DNA of 34,604 nt from Prorocentrum cordatum (GCA_963575745.1 CAUYUJ010020751.1:42501-77104), one strand, 5' to 3'; shown: positions 1 to 9,834, numbered from the stretch's first letter. Translations and numbers: made by a program. The notes: generated from the letters alone by a model not told the origin.

Positions 1-532
1 TCGGGTTGGGTTGGGGTGGTTTGGTGGGTGGTGAGGGAGGGCGGTCCGTTTTCAAGATGTGGGCGTCGCCTTAGAGCACCGCACACCCTCGCCATAAGAT
101 AAGTGCAGGAGCTTCGCGGGTGGAGGGCGGCTCCTGTTCAAAATGTGTGGCTCTCGCCCTCGCGCCGCGCACACTCGTCGCCAGAGCTTGCAGCAGCGTC
201 GAGGGTTCTCTTAGTTAACGTCCCAGAAACTGCGCCTTGGTGCAATGTCGTAATCTCAGGGCGCAGTAGTCACGCTGATTCGCGGTGCTGGAATCCCAGG
301 AGTGGTGTTCTGGCACGGCTGGAGGTCGTCAAGACGTAATAGTGACGGTGGTTCACGGCGCTCTTGAAGTTCCAGGAATGGTGCTCTGGGACAGTTCTGG
401 ATTTGAAATATGTTGTCTTCCAACGGGGCACTTCCCTTCGTGAAAACGAACCCTTGTAGATGCCTGTACAGAGGGCACTTGGAGGGAGGGTAGATAACAA
501 TGTCATGGATGACTTTTGGGTTTACACTGGTC
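1..532. repeat. Dispersed repeat, copy 1 (diverged duplication of 6415-6809)
   Basis: The stretch begins GT-rich (1-50), then carries two degenerate 84-bp modules (about 33-102 and 103-187) and two copies of a shorter module (274-320 and 344-400) reading TTCGCGGCGCTG..AGTCCCAGGAA. It ends with CCAACGGGGCACTT, CTTGGAGGGAGGG and GGGTTTACACTGG. The same blocks occur in the same order and orientation at 6415-6809. By eye the last 200 bp are roughly 70-75% identical, with small indels. In both copies a triplet array begins right after GGGTTTAC(A/G)CTG. No protein family is recognised. The minus strand translates to similar peptides in the two copies, but indels break the frame, so I read it as an old non-coding or decayed repeat. 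Confidence 0.75.
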
Positions 533-588
533 CTCCTCCTCCCTTCTCCTCCTCCTCCTCCTCCTCCTCCTCCTCCTCCTCCTCCTCT
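529..588. repeat. (CCT)n microsatellite
   Basis: About 60 bp of nearly pure CTC/CCT triplets directly follow the end of the dispersed repeat. The tract is pure pyrimidine on the plus strand and grades into (TCA)n through CTTCATCACCTTCAT. Confidence 0.9.
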
Positions 589-804
589 TCATCACCTTCA
601 TCAACATAGTTGTCGCGACTGGTAGCAATGACATCATGACAATCAGCATCATCAGCAACAACAGCATCAACATCATAATCATCGTCAGCATCGTCATCAT
701 CGTCGTCATCACCACCACCACCATCCTCCTCCTCATCATCATTATCATGATCATCATCATCATCATCATCAACATCATCATCATAGTCAGCAGCATGAGC
801 AGCC

Positions 805-856
<52 letters not shown>

Positions 857-1029
857 TCTCATCGTCATAAGTCATCATCGTCAGAATCGTTATCCTGACA
901 TAATCAAAATCGTCATCATCGTCATCATCGTTATGAGCATCATCATAATCAGCATCATTTTCGTCAAAATCGCCATCATCGTCAACCCCATCATCGTCAT
1001 CATCATCAGCAGTAATCTCATTGCAACAG

Positions 1030-1060
<31 letters not shown>

Positions 1061-1250
1061 GCAACCACCATCAACATAATCATAGTTATCACCATCATCA
1101 ACGCCATTATTATCATCGTCATCACCGTCACCCTAAAATATGATTACTCTTCATCATCATCGTCATCAGCATCGTCATCATGTTCCTCGTCATAACCGTC
1201 AACCCTATCATCGTAATCATCATCACCATCATCAGCAGCAACATCATCAC
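589..1250. repeat. (TCA)n imperfect array with TCG and CAG variants
   Basis: Nearly every triplet is TCA/ATC/CAT, with interspersed TCG, CAG and AAT units. The purest run is about 805-855. Open frames across it are poly-His, poly-Ile, poly-Ser, poly-Asp or poly-Met depending on phase and reflect only the lack of stop codons. Confidence 0.92.
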
Positions 1251-1254
1251 AAGA

Positions 1255-1345
1255 AAACTCAAGAACCGAACCGAACCGAACTGAAACGGATTCGATTTCG
1301 AACCGAACCGGGCCGAACCTGACGGAACCGCACCGAACCGGACGT
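1255..1345. repeat. CCGAA pentamer satellite, block 1
   Basis: Degenerate tandem AACCG/CCGAA units (ACCGAACCGAACCGAACTG and similar) joined to GGATTCGATTTCGAACCG. The sub-motif GAACCGGGCCGAACC also occurs in the block at 1877-2042 in the same orientation, so the two blocks look like one satellite split by the intervening purine and C-rich tracts. Confidence 0.8.
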
Positions 1346-1374
1346 CTCTGGGGCCTTGAATTTGGCGACATGAA

Positions 1375-1690
1375 GGAGTAGGAGGAGGAGGAGGAGCAGG
1401 AGGAGGAGGACGAGGAGGAGGAGGAGGAGGTGAAGGAGGAGAAGGAGGAGGGCAGGGAGGGAAGAGGAAGACGAGGGCACGAGGAGCAGGAGGAGCAGGA
1501 GGAGAAGGAGGAGGAAGAGGAGGGAAGGAGGAGAATAATGAGGATGAGGATGATGAGAAGGAGGAGGAGGAGGAAGAGGATGAGGGGGAGGAGGAGGAGG
1601 AGGAGGCAAGGAGGCAAGGAAGAGGAGGAGGAGAAGGAGGAGGAGGAGGAAGAGGAGAAGGAGGCAAGAGGAGGAGAAGGATGAGCAGGG
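1375..1690. repeat. (GGA)n polypurine tract
   Basis: About 315 bp are almost entirely A and G on the plus strand, mostly GGA with AGA, GAT and GCA variants. It is a homopurine-homopyrimidine stretch of the type known to form triplex (H-DNA) in vitro; whether it does so here is not known. Confidence 0.9.
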
Positions 1691-1704
1691 AGGCAGGAGG
1701 ACCT

Positions 1705-1855
1705 TTCCCTGGCACCTCCCCCAGCACCCCCCCCCGGCACCCCCCCCTGGCATCCCCTCCCTGCACACCTCCCGGCACCCCCCCCAGCACCGCCCCCCGG
1801 CACCCCCCCCCGGCACACCTCCCTGGCACCCCCCCCGGCATCCCATCCAATCCTG
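1705..1855. repeat. GGCACCCCCC minisatellite
   Basis: Tandem copies of a roughly 10-bp unit, GGCACCCCCC, with variants GGCATCCC, AGCACCCCCC and GCACACCTCC. Strand composition flips abruptly from the G-rich purine tract at 1375-1690 to C-rich here. Confidence 0.85.
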
Positions 1856-1876
1856 TTCCTTCCCCGCCTCCTCCGC

Positions 1877-2042
1877 AGCGAATCGGGCGGAACCGGAGCG
1901 AAACGCATGGCGAACCGGGCCGAACCGGACGGCACCCCTGACAACGACGAACCCAACAGAACCGAACCGGAAAATTCCGACGCCGAACCGAACCGAACCG
2001 AACCGGACGCACTTCGGAACCTAACCGAACCGAACCAGACCC
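1877..2042. repeat. CCGAA pentamer satellite, block 2
   Basis: Degenerate CCGAA repeats, clearest at 1985-2010, in the same orientation as 1255-1345 and sharing GAACCGGGCCGAACC. The strand is purine/C rich and carries no recognisable gene. Confidence 0.8.
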
Positions 2043-2064
2043 TTCCTGTCAGCTTCACTATCAG

Positions 2065-2079
2065 GATAGTCGGCATCAG

Positions 2080-2123
<44 letters not shown>

Positions 2124-2274
2124 CAATCAGCATGGCAAAAATATATAATGATAAGAATGCTAAGGATAATAATAATAATAATAATAATCATAAGAATGAG
2201 AAAAATAATAAAAATGATAATATTAATAAATTTCTAATAATATTAATAATAATAATAATATGAATAATAATGAA

Positions 2275-2306
<32 letters not shown>

Positions 2307-2400
2307 TAATGATAATAATGATCATCATCATCATCATCAGCATCACCATTGTCATCATCATCATCATCATCATCGTCATCATCATCATCATCAGTATCAG

Positions 2401-2431
<31 letters not shown>

Positions 2432-2453
2432 GTCATCATCATCATCATCATCG

Positions 2454-2487
<34 letters not shown>

Positions 2488-2860
2488 TTTCATCATCAGC
2501 ATCACCATCATCATTACAATGATCATCATCATCATCATGAGCATCATCATCCTCCCCTTCATCGTGATCCTCATCCTAGTCCTCATCGTCGTCGTCTTCG
2601 TCAGCCTCATCATCAGAACCAGCACCATCAACATCATCATCAGCATCATCATCATCATTATCATCGTAATGGTCATCGCAAGCTACATCCACATCACCAT
2701 TATCATCGTCATCGTCATCATCATCACCATCATCAGCATCATCGTCGTCATCGCCATCATCATCGTCATCATTAGTGTCGTCACCATCATCATCAGCATC
2801 ATCATCAGCATCACCATAACCATCATGCTCATGAGCATTATCATCAGTATCATCATTATT

Positions 2861-2903
<43 letters not shown>

Positions 2904-2951
2904 CCCTCATCATCATTTTTATCATCATCAGCATCATGATCACCATTGTCG

Positions 2952-2987
<36 letters not shown>

Positions 2988-3099
2988 CCATCAACATCAC
3001 AATCATCGTCAAAATCATCATCATCGCCATCTGCTTCATCATCATCATCAACATCAACATCAACAATCAGCATCATCTCCACCATCATCAACGTCAACG

Positions 3100-3133
<34 letters not shown>

Positions 3134-3266
3134 AATAACTATCATTATCAGCTGCATCGTCATCCTCCGCATCGTCATCATCCTCATCAACAGCATCATC
3201 ATGCTCCTGAATCATCATCCTCATCCTCCCCCTCATCCTCATCAACAGCATCAGTATCAGCACCGC

Positions 3267-3298
<32 letters not shown>

Positions 3299-3436
3299 GC
3301 GGCATCATCGTCATCATCATCAGCATCCTCATCATCATCCTCATCATCATCCTCATCATCATCAGTATCGTCACCCTCATCCTCATCAGCATCATCCTCG
3401 CCCTCATCACCATCGTCGTCATCCACGTCCCCATCA

Positions 3437-3480
<44 letters not shown>

Positions 3481-3581
3481 AGCATCCTCATCCTCATCAT
3501 CATCCACACTATCCTCATCCTCCTCCTCATCATCATCATTATCATCATCATCGTCGTCGGCATCGTCATCGTCATCATTAC

Positions 3582-3613
<32 letters not shown>

Positions 3614-3908
3614 CTATCATCATCAGCAGCAGAACCATCATCAGCATCATCTTCGTCCTCAGCATCAGCATCATCGTCACCATGAGCATCAGCATCAGCG
3701 TCAGCATAATCATCATTATCATCATCACCATCATCATCAGCATGAGCATCAGCTCCATCATCATCATCATCACAATCATCATCATCAGCAGCAGCATCAT
3801 CCTCATCCTCATCATCATCCTCGTCCTCCTGCGCGCACTCCCCAGCGCACGCGTCCTGATCGTCACATCATCATCATCCTCATCATCATCATGAGCATCA
3901 CCAACATC

Positions 3909-3940
<32 letters not shown>

Positions 3941-4385
3941 CATCAGCATCGCCAACAGCAGCATCATCATCGTACTCATCACCACCATCAGCATCATCAT
4001 CGTGATCATCCTCATTATTATCATCAGCATCATCATCATCATTGGCATCATCATAATCATCATCCTCACTATGGTCCTCGTCATCAGCATCATCCCTATC
4101 GTCATCATCCTCACCCTCATCACCATCGTAGTCATCCTCGTCCTCATCATCCTTATCATCATCAGCAGCATGAGCATCCTCATCCTCATCATCATCTTTA
4201 TCATCCGCATCATCCTCATCGTCCTCGTCATCGCCATCGCCATGATCATCATCATCACCATCATCATCATCGACATCGTCATCATGAGCATCGTCATCGT
4301 CATCGTCATCATCACCATGAGAATCAGCATCATCACTAGCATCATCAGCATCATCGTCATCAGCATCATCATCAGCAGCATAATC
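2065..4385. repeat. Long (TCA)n array with an (AAT)n segment
   Basis: About 2.3 kb of TCA-type triplets. 2135-2320 is instead AT-rich (AAT/AATA units, for example 2170-2188 and 2255-2300). Units of TCG, CTC and CAG are scattered through 2570-4385. A short GC-rich island at about 3828-3858 (CCTGCGCGCACTCCCCAGCG) interrupts the array and recurs at 5104. Apparent open frames of up to 500 codons, rich in Asp, Met, His or Ser, are array artefacts. Confidence 0.92.
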
Positions 4386-4538
4386 CAGTGCCCCGGAAAA
4401 CCATCCCCGGAAGATGATAACGTTCGGGTGTCTTGCGGGGATGATCAACGATTTTCCCGGCGACGGTGATGTTACGATGAAGACGATGATGACGATGTTA
4501 TGATGATGACGATGATGCAACTTCAAAATCCAATTGGT
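4386..4538. other. Short non-array spacer with weak inverted similarity
   Basis: CCCCGGAAAACCATCCCC near 4390 is partly complementary to the GGGGATGATCAACGATTTTCCCGG segment (about 4437-4460), so the spacer could fold back. GATGATGAC triplets follow (4465-4515), that is, the TCA array composition but on the opposite strand. No gene is seen. Confidence 0.4.
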
Positions 4539-4725
4539 CCCTATGGCCCTGCCACACGTTCCTGACTCGGGAACGGCAGAGAAAGTGAGAATCCCATGGA
4601 ACTGCCGCACGTTCGTGACTTAGGAGAACTGAAATGGTGAGAATCCCATAGCCCTGCCACACGCTCGTGACTGCGGAAGCTGAAATGGTGAGACCACCAT
4701 TGCCATGCTCAGCGTTTGTGATGCT
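4539..4725. repeat. 52-bp tandem repeat, about 3.5 copies
   Basis: Units of about 54, 52 and 51 bp begin CCC(T)ATGG/CCCATAG and share CTGCC(A/G)CACG(T/C)TC(G/C)TGACT, then a variable part, then AAATGGTGAGAAT. A fourth, more decayed partial copy (ACCATTGCCATGCTCAGCG..) runs to about 4725. The period is not a multiple of three and no frame is maintained. Confidence 0.8.
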
Positions 4726-4779
4726 GTTTTGCTAGTCAACATGAGATGATAGCAACTTAAATCAAGTTTTGCTAGTCAA
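4726..4779. repeat. 14-bp direct repeats 40 bp apart
   Basis: GTTTTGCTAGTCAA occurs at 4726-4739 and again at 4766-4779, directly after the 52-bp tandem repeat. The function is unknown; it may be a residue of a second tandem repeat with a 40-bp period. Confidence 0.75.
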
Positions 4780-4884
4780 GTTCGACCTCCGCGCCCTCTC
4801 CACACTTAAATCCTATTGACTCGGGATCAAAAATTTAGAGGGGGGGAAAGGGGGGTTGGCTTTACTATCTGGGGCACTGGGTTA

Positions 4885-5100
4885 ATCATCAGCGTCATCT
4901 CCGTCCTCATCATCATCAGCATCAGCATCAGCATCATCATCCTCATCGTCACATCATCATCATCGTCAGCATCATCATCATCAGCACCACAATCGTCAAC
5001 ATCATCATCATCATCATCATCATCAGCATCATCATCATCATCATCATCAGAATCAGCATCATCATCTCCCTCGTCATCTTCATCATCTCATCATCCTCGT
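4885..5100. repeat. (TCA)n array
   Basis: TCA/CAG/TCG triplets with the same texture as 2065-4385. It leads into the same GC-rich island (CCTGCGCGCACTCCCCAGCG, here 5104-5124), so this looks like a second copy of that array-plus-island junction. Confidence 0.9.
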
Positions 5101-5220
5101 GTTCCTGCGCGCACTCCCCAGCGCGCGCCGAACGGTCCTTCATCTCCGCGACCATGTCGGCGATGTCCTGACAGAGCACGCAGACCCCAGGAGCTCGCCG
5201 AGGCACACTAGCGACAATCC
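5101..5220 (-). other. GC-rich island with a short minus-strand coding-like peptide
   Basis: On the minus strand an open frame reads ..CVLCQDIADMVAEMKDR.. followed by AGECAQEHEDDE and then runs into the array as acidic and Met residues. At 3828-3858 the minus strand carries a matching peptide, AGECAQEDEDDDED, in the corresponding frame. Two CxxC-like cysteines are present, but no family is recognised. It could be a small exon remnant or simply duplicated array flank. Confidence 0.25.
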
Positions 5221-5472
5221 CTTTTGCGGTGCTTCCTCCCTCCCTCCCTTCGCTCATCTTCGCTCCCTCCATCTTCTCGTCCTCCCTCCCTCACCCTTCT
5301 TATCCTCCTCATCCTCCTTCTCCTCCTCCTCCTCCTCACTTCCTTCCCTTATGAATACCTCCTCCCTGTCGCATCCCAAGGCCAATCAGAAGGGCCAGCC
5401 GGACGTTTCGCCTGAGACTTCTTCACCATGTACTACTCCGAAGCTTGAGAATTGCAACAGCTTCACTTAGAA
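5221..5472. other. CT-rich stretch, no gene seen
   Basis: 5230-5335 is dominated by CCTCCCTC and TCCTCC triplets. 5340-5472 is ordinary complexity and ends with two closely spaced TTGCAACAG(C/T)TTCAC motifs that introduce the 84-bp modules. I see no supported coding region. Confidence 0.6.
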
Positions 5473-5722
5473 GTTGCAACAGTTTCACACATGGAGGACG
5501 GGTCGCTTTCAAAATGTGGCTATCGCCTGAGCGCCGGGCATATCCGTTAAAAAATGTGCAAGAGCTTCACGGATAAAGGACAGGTGGATTTCAAAATGTG
5601 ACTCTCGCCTTAGCGCCGCGCACATCCGCCTAGACAAAATTGCAACAGTTTCACGGGTGAAGGGCGGGTCGCTTTCAAAATGTGGCTCTAGCCATAGCGC
5701 TGCGCACATTCGTCATCATTCG
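5473..5722. repeat. 84-bp tandem module, three copies
   Basis: Copies start near 5473, 5556 and 5639 (spacing 83 each), each with GCAA(C/G)AG(T/C)TTCACGG, a GG(A)GGGCGGGTCG stretch, TTTCAAAATGTG, CTCTCGCCTTAGCGC and GCGCACAT(T/C)CG. Related single modules lie at 33-187 and 6415-6490. On the minus strand the module reads as a 28-residue unit (CAALRREPHFE..PPF.RET), open across two copies only; a frame break follows and the copies at 1-187 contain indels. I therefore treat it as a DNA repeat rather than a protein repeat. Confidence 0.8.
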
Positions 5723-5845
5723 CCTGCCCAACGGGCCAGAGGCGTGCTAAGATCTCCGGTAACTTCGCGCGCGCGTGGCGGTCCCCAAGGACCCCTGGAC
5801 GAAAAGTACCCTGGGCGATTCCCGGGCGATGCCCGGCTGACTCCC
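5723..5845. other. GC-rich unassigned stretch
   Basis: Unique-looking sequence between the 84-bp modules and the CCCAAGAGG-rich region. No open frame has recognisable motifs. Confidence 0.5.
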
Positions 5846-6400
5846 CCAGGGTGCTCCAGGAGCGCACCAAGAGGGCGCCCGGACGCCTCCTACACGGCAC
5901 AAGAGGCCCCGAGTCGCCGAAAGATCGTTCCAAGACGCTCAAGATGGTCTCCAGTGGCCCTGGAGGCCGCGAAAAAGCCCCAAGAGAGCCTCAAGAGGCT
6001 CTCCAAGAGGGCCCCAACAAGCAAAAATCGTCCCATTCCCGTCGGAAAACGTACATCGTTCGCATGTACGACGTTTCTCGCCTGTTCAGCTTTCCAACGC
6101 TCCAAGACGGCCCCAGAGGCCCCCAAGACCGCGAGGGCCCCAAGATGGCCCATGATGGCCCTAAGACAACCCAAGAGGCGCCCAAGAGGGCCCCAGAACG
6201 GCCCCAAGAGGAGCCCCAGACGGGGACCAGGAACCGAAAAGTCCAGCCTTCAGCCCCAAGAGGCCCCCAGGAAGCCCCAAGAGGCCCCCAAGAGGCCCCA
6301 AGGGGCCCCCAAAAGGCACCCCAAGAAGCCCCAAGAGGCCCCCAAGAGGCCCCAAGAGGCCCCAACACGCCCAACACTGCCCCCAAGCGGCGAAGCAATA
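5846..6400. repeat. Degenerate CCCAAGAGGCCC minisatellite
   Basis: Words such as CCCCAAGAGGCCCC, CCAAGACG and GCCCCAAGATGG recur, most densely at 6255-6370, where units of about 12-18 bp are nearly regular. Plus-strand frames read as RGPQEAPRGPQ-type peptides. A short related patch occurs at 16560-16640. I judge it a low-complexity repeat; translation in either strand gives only Pro/Gln/Arg or Gly/Leu/Trp repeats. Confidence 0.7.
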
Positions 6401-6414
6401 TGGACTGGCGGAAT

Positions 6415-6809
6415 GAGCGAAAGAGTTTCACGGATGGAGGGCGGTGTCTGTTCAAAATGTGGTTCTCGCCTTAGCGCCGAGTACACTCGTTCTAAGAGTC
6501 TACAAAAATTACAAACATGATCATGGCTAATGTCCCAAACAGGGTGTTTCGGCACGATGCCAGGCTGTCAGGACGCAACAATTCGTTGATCTGGCACGTT
6601 TGGGGATGGTCAAGACGCATCAATAATGGTGATTCGCGGCGCTGAAGTCCCAGGAACGGTGTTCTGGCATAGGTTCCAGATTTTCAAACGGTTGTTTTCC
6701 AACGGGGCACTTTCTTCAGTGAAAATCCATCCCTGCAGGGCCCTTTGACGAGGGAGCTTGGAGGGAGGGTTTCCTGAAATATCGTTGATGAATATTGGGT
6801 TTACGCTGC
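6415..6809. repeat. Dispersed repeat, copy 2 (matches 1-532)
   Basis: One 84-bp module (6415-6490) is followed by TAATGTCCCA.., GGTCAAGACGCATC, ATTCGCGGCGCTGAAGTCCC (6630-6650), CCAACGGGGCAC and CTTGGAGGGAGGG, ending at GGGTTTACGCTG, in the same order as copy 1. A minus-strand open frame over 6610-6981 exists, but its in-frame equivalent in copy 1 is interrupted by indels and only the part PPSK..LQG..FT..SAPLE.N is alike, so coding status is unproven. Confidence 0.75.
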
Positions 6810-7244
6810 CCTCGTCGTGGTGGTCGCCATCGTCATCCAACCCGTCGTCGGCATCATCACCGTCTTGGTCAATGCCGTCGTTGACGATGATCCAGGTCCC
6901 TAACTTCGCGCTTCGCGCCGCGCGAGGCGCGATGCGCACTTTGCATTTGTGCTCCGACGCGGTCCTTGCAGAGAAGAGCACATAGATCTTGCCCAGGCCG
7001 ATAAGGGCGGAGCGCGGCTATCTTCACGCCTACGCGAGTAACTTGGACGACGCATCGCCAGCGCCATATTCGCCGTCGTCATCATCGCCGTCGCCATCAT
7101 CGCCACCGGTCAGCCCAATCGCCGCCACCAGCATCGTCTTCACCTCAATGACATCGCCGAGAACGGCCCAGGTACCGCGACCTCGATCTGCGCGCCGCGC
7201 GCAAAGCAACGCGCGTTCCGCCCCCGCGCGCACCCCCCGCACGG
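6810..7244 (-). other. Spacer with short GTC/TCA patches; possible minus-strand exon end
   Basis: 6810-6880 and 7068-7110 hold short GTC/TCA patches. On the minus strand 7030-7200 reads GRGTWAVLGDVIEVKTMLVA, then an acidic GGDDGDGDDDDGEYGAG stretch, then a stop at about 7030. Codon third positions are GC-biased, which is compatible with an exon end, but there is no family match I can name. Confidence 0.25.
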
Positions 7245-7912
7245 AGGAGGAGGAGGAGGAGGAGGAGGAGACAGAGGAGACAGAGGAGGAGGACGAGGAG
7301 GAAGAGGAGGAGGAGAAGGAGGAGGAGAAGAAGGAGGAGGGGGAGGTGGAGGAGAGGGAGGGTGGAGGAGAGGAGGAGGAGGAGGAGGAAGAGGAGGAGG
7401 AGGAGGAGGAGGAGGAGGGGGAGGAAGAGGAGGAGGGGGCAAGGAGGAGGAGGAGGAGGAGGAGGAGGAGGAGGCGGAGCAGGAGGAGAAGAAGGAGGAC
7501 GGGGGGAGGAGAAGGAGAAGGAGGAGGGAGGAGGGGAAGGAGGAGGGGGGGAGAAGGAGGAGGGGAAGAAGGAGGAGCAGGAGGAGGAGGAGAGGGAGGA
7601 GGGGGAAGGGAAGGAGGGAGGAGGAAATAGAGGAGGAGGAGGAGGAGGAGGAGGAGAGAAAAGGAGGAGGAGGAGGAGGAGAGGAGGAGGAGGAGGAGGA
7701 GGGGGAGGATGTGGAGGAGGAGGAGGAGGAGGAGGAAGAGGAGGGGGAGAGGCAGGAGGAAGAGGAAGAGGGGAGGCGGAGGAGGAGGAGGAGGAGAGGG
7801 AGAAGAAGGAGGAGAAGGAGGAGGATGCGAAGGAAGATGAGGACGGAGGGGGAGGGGGGAGGAGGAGGACGAGGACGAGGAGGAGGAGAAGGAGGAGGAG
7901 GATTGGATTGGA
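7245..7912. repeat. (GGA)n polypurine tract, 0.67 kb
   Basis: Almost uninterrupted purine on the plus strand, GGA with GAA, GGG and occasional GCA/GAC/GAT. Insertions of one or two G shift the triplet phase repeatedly. Very long Glu/Arg/Gly (plus) and Ser/Leu/Pro (minus) open frames arise from it and are not genes. Confidence 0.93.
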
Positions 7913-8292
7913 CACTTCGGGGGGGACAAGGCTGAGCCTTCCAACAACGAAGGTTAGAGGGATACCCTGCACCGCTCCGCGGCACAGGGTCCCCCTCCAA
8001 CCAACATGCCACAAAGCACAACCTCCGAGCCAAGGGACGCCACGCATGGTCTCAGCACAACGCCCAGGAGACGGCAAGCTCGAGGCCGTTGCCTCGACAC
8101 GAACAGTAAGCTACACAAGCGACTGCTCCACATCATCATCGTCACCCTCCACTCGTCCTCCTGGCCTCCACCACCCAAATGCCTACGAGCGGAGGGGCGG
8201 AGGGGCGAAGGAGAGAGGAGAATACGGTTCGAAGGGGAGGGGGATAAGGGGAAAGACGCCTAAAAGGCGAAGCGCTGCCGCCTCACCTCGAC
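7913..8292. other. Island between purine tracts, no supported gene
   Basis: Ordinary-complexity sequence of about 380 bp. It includes short CATCATCATCGTCACC (8130-8146) and AG-rich (8195-8260) patches. No motif was recognised on either strand. Confidence 0.5.
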
Positions 8293-8574
8293 CTAGCCCT
8301 TCCCCTCGCCTTTGCCCTTGCAATTGTTCAGCGCGGCCTGGCATTCCCTGCACCGGGCCGCCCCGCCCTGGATGGCGAACCGGCGCATGCGCGCGCAGGC
8401 GCGGCAGTCAACGACGACTCCGCCGTCAATCCAGTACTTGCCTTTACCCTTGCCCTTGTAGTTGTCCTTGCCCTCGAGGGAGGGAAGAGACCACGGGTCG
8501 GCGCCAGCAGCCCATGGGTCCTGGCTGCTGTTCCTGGCCTGGCTGGCCACGGCGCGAACAGCGCGAACAGGCCA
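8293..8574 (-). CDS. Candidate terminal exon with KGKG run and CX2C-X14-CX2C motif
   Basis: Read on the minus strand, the frame contains DPWAAGADPWS, EGKDNYKGKGKGKYW, IDGG, then VVDCRACARMRRF and ARCRECQAALNNC, closing with KGKGEGKG and a TAG at 8293. The cysteines form CX2C-X14-CX2C, the layout of a small zinc ribbon or treble-clef type site. Codon third positions are strongly G/C, unlike the flanking arrays, and the peptide varies freely rather than repeating. Upstream (minus-strand 5') lies about 1 kb of pyrimidine tract (8577-9585) followed by GTGGCCAG and AGGCCAG, possible 3' splice sites, so this could be the last exon of a spliced gene. The left limit of the exon is not fixed. DPW and KGKG low-complexity segments are, from general knowledge, common in dinoflagellate predicted proteins. 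Zinc binding and function are inference; no named family is claimed. Confidence 0.45.
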   Translation of the reverse strand, partial: WPVRAVRAVASQARNSSQDPWAAGADPWSLPSLEGKDNYKGKGKGKYWIDGGVVVDCRACARMRRFAIQGGAARCRECQAALNNCKGKGEGKG

Positions 8575-8576
8575 GG

Positions 8577-8637
8577 GGGGGGAGGAAGAGGAGGAGGAGG
8601 AGGAGAAGGAGGAGGAGGAGGAGGAGGAGAGGAGGAC

Positions 8638-8670
<33 letters not shown>

Positions 8671-9585
8671 AGGAGGAGGAGGAGGAGGAGGAGGAGGAGG
8701 AGGAGGAGGAAGAGGAGAAGGAGGAGGAGGAGGAGGAGAGAGAGGAAGGAGGAGGAAGAGGAGGAGGAGGAGGAGGAGGAGGAGAAGGAGGAGGAGGGGA
8801 GGAGGAGGAGGAGGAGGGAGGAGGAGGAGGAGGCGGAGGAGAGGAGGCGGAGGAGGAGGAGGGAGGGGAGGAGCAGGAGAAAGTAGGAGGAAGGAGGGAG
8901 AATGAGGAGGGGGGAGGAGAAGGAGGAGGAGGAGGCAAGGAAGAGGAGGAGGAGGAGGAGGGGGAAGAGGAGAGGGGGGAGACGAGGAGGAGGAGGAGGG
9001 CGAGGAGGACGAGGAGGAGGAGGAGGAGGAAGAGGAGAAGGAGGAGGAGGAGGAGGAGGAGAGGAGGAGAAGGAGGGGGAGGAGGACGACGAGGAGGAGG
9101 AGGGGGAGGACGAGGAGGAGAGGAGGAGAAGGAGGAGGAAGACGAAGCCGGAGGAGGAGGAGGAGGAGGACGGAGGAGAAGGAAGGAGAAGTATGGGGAG
9201 GAGGAGGAGGAGGAGGAGGAGGAGGAGGAGGAGGAGGAGGAGGGAGGAGGAAGGTAGGAGAGGAGGAGGAGGGGGGGGGGAGGGAAGGAGCAGGAAGGAG
9301 GAGGAGGAGGAGGAGGAGGAGGAGGAGAGGGCAGGAGATGAAGAGGAGACAGAGGAGGAAGAGGAGGAGGAGGAGTGAGGAAGAGGAGAAGGAGGAGGAG
9401 TGACGAGAAGGAGAGGAGGAGGAGAGGAGGAGGAGGGGAGGAGGGGGAGGAGGGGGAGGACAGGCAGGAGGGAGCGGAGGAGAGTAGGAGGAGGAGAGGA
9501 GACAGAGGAGGAGGAGGAGGAGGAGGAGGAAGAGGAGAAGGAGGAGAAGGGGGGGAGGAGGAGGAGGAGAGGCAGGAGGAGGAAG
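8577..9585. repeat. (GGA)n polypurine tract, 1 kb
   Basis: About 1 kb with only occasional pyrimidines on the plus strand (GAC, GGC and TAG interruptions). The purine strand is the same as in 7245-7912, so the two tracts may once have been one, split by the 8-kb island, or be independent expansions. Confidence 0.93.
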
Positions 9586-9834
9586 TGATGTCGGTCTCTG
9601 TAGCCGTTCCTTCCGTATCCATCGCGATCGCTCCGAGCCCTGGCAAGCCCGGTTTGCCACCGCCAGCCCCGCCGCCGAGGCCCCGCGGCCGCGGCCGCCC
9701 ACAGCACATCCCACCGCCACGGACACGCCCGCCTCCGCGCCGGCGGGCGCCGCCCGCCTCTCCGCCGCCGAGGCGCCGCAGCCGCGGCCGCGTGGGGCGA
9801 GCTCAGTAGCTGGCGGAGCCCCAAGACTCGGGCC
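9586..9834. other. GC-rich island, possible minus-strand low-complexity coding
   Basis: CCGCCGCC- and GCGGCCGCGG-rich. The minus strand is open in the same frame as 8293-8574 and reads Ala/Gly/Arg-rich peptide (RGRGASAAGLAV and similar), but the 1-kb tract between them makes a single exon unlikely. No domain is recognised. Confidence 0.25.

Noticed and set aside
2065-4610. Poly-His/Ile and poly-Asp/Met open frames of about 500 codons
   Set aside because: Imperfect (TCA)n has no stop in most phases; composition is pure triplet, with no non-repetitive domain or credible start.
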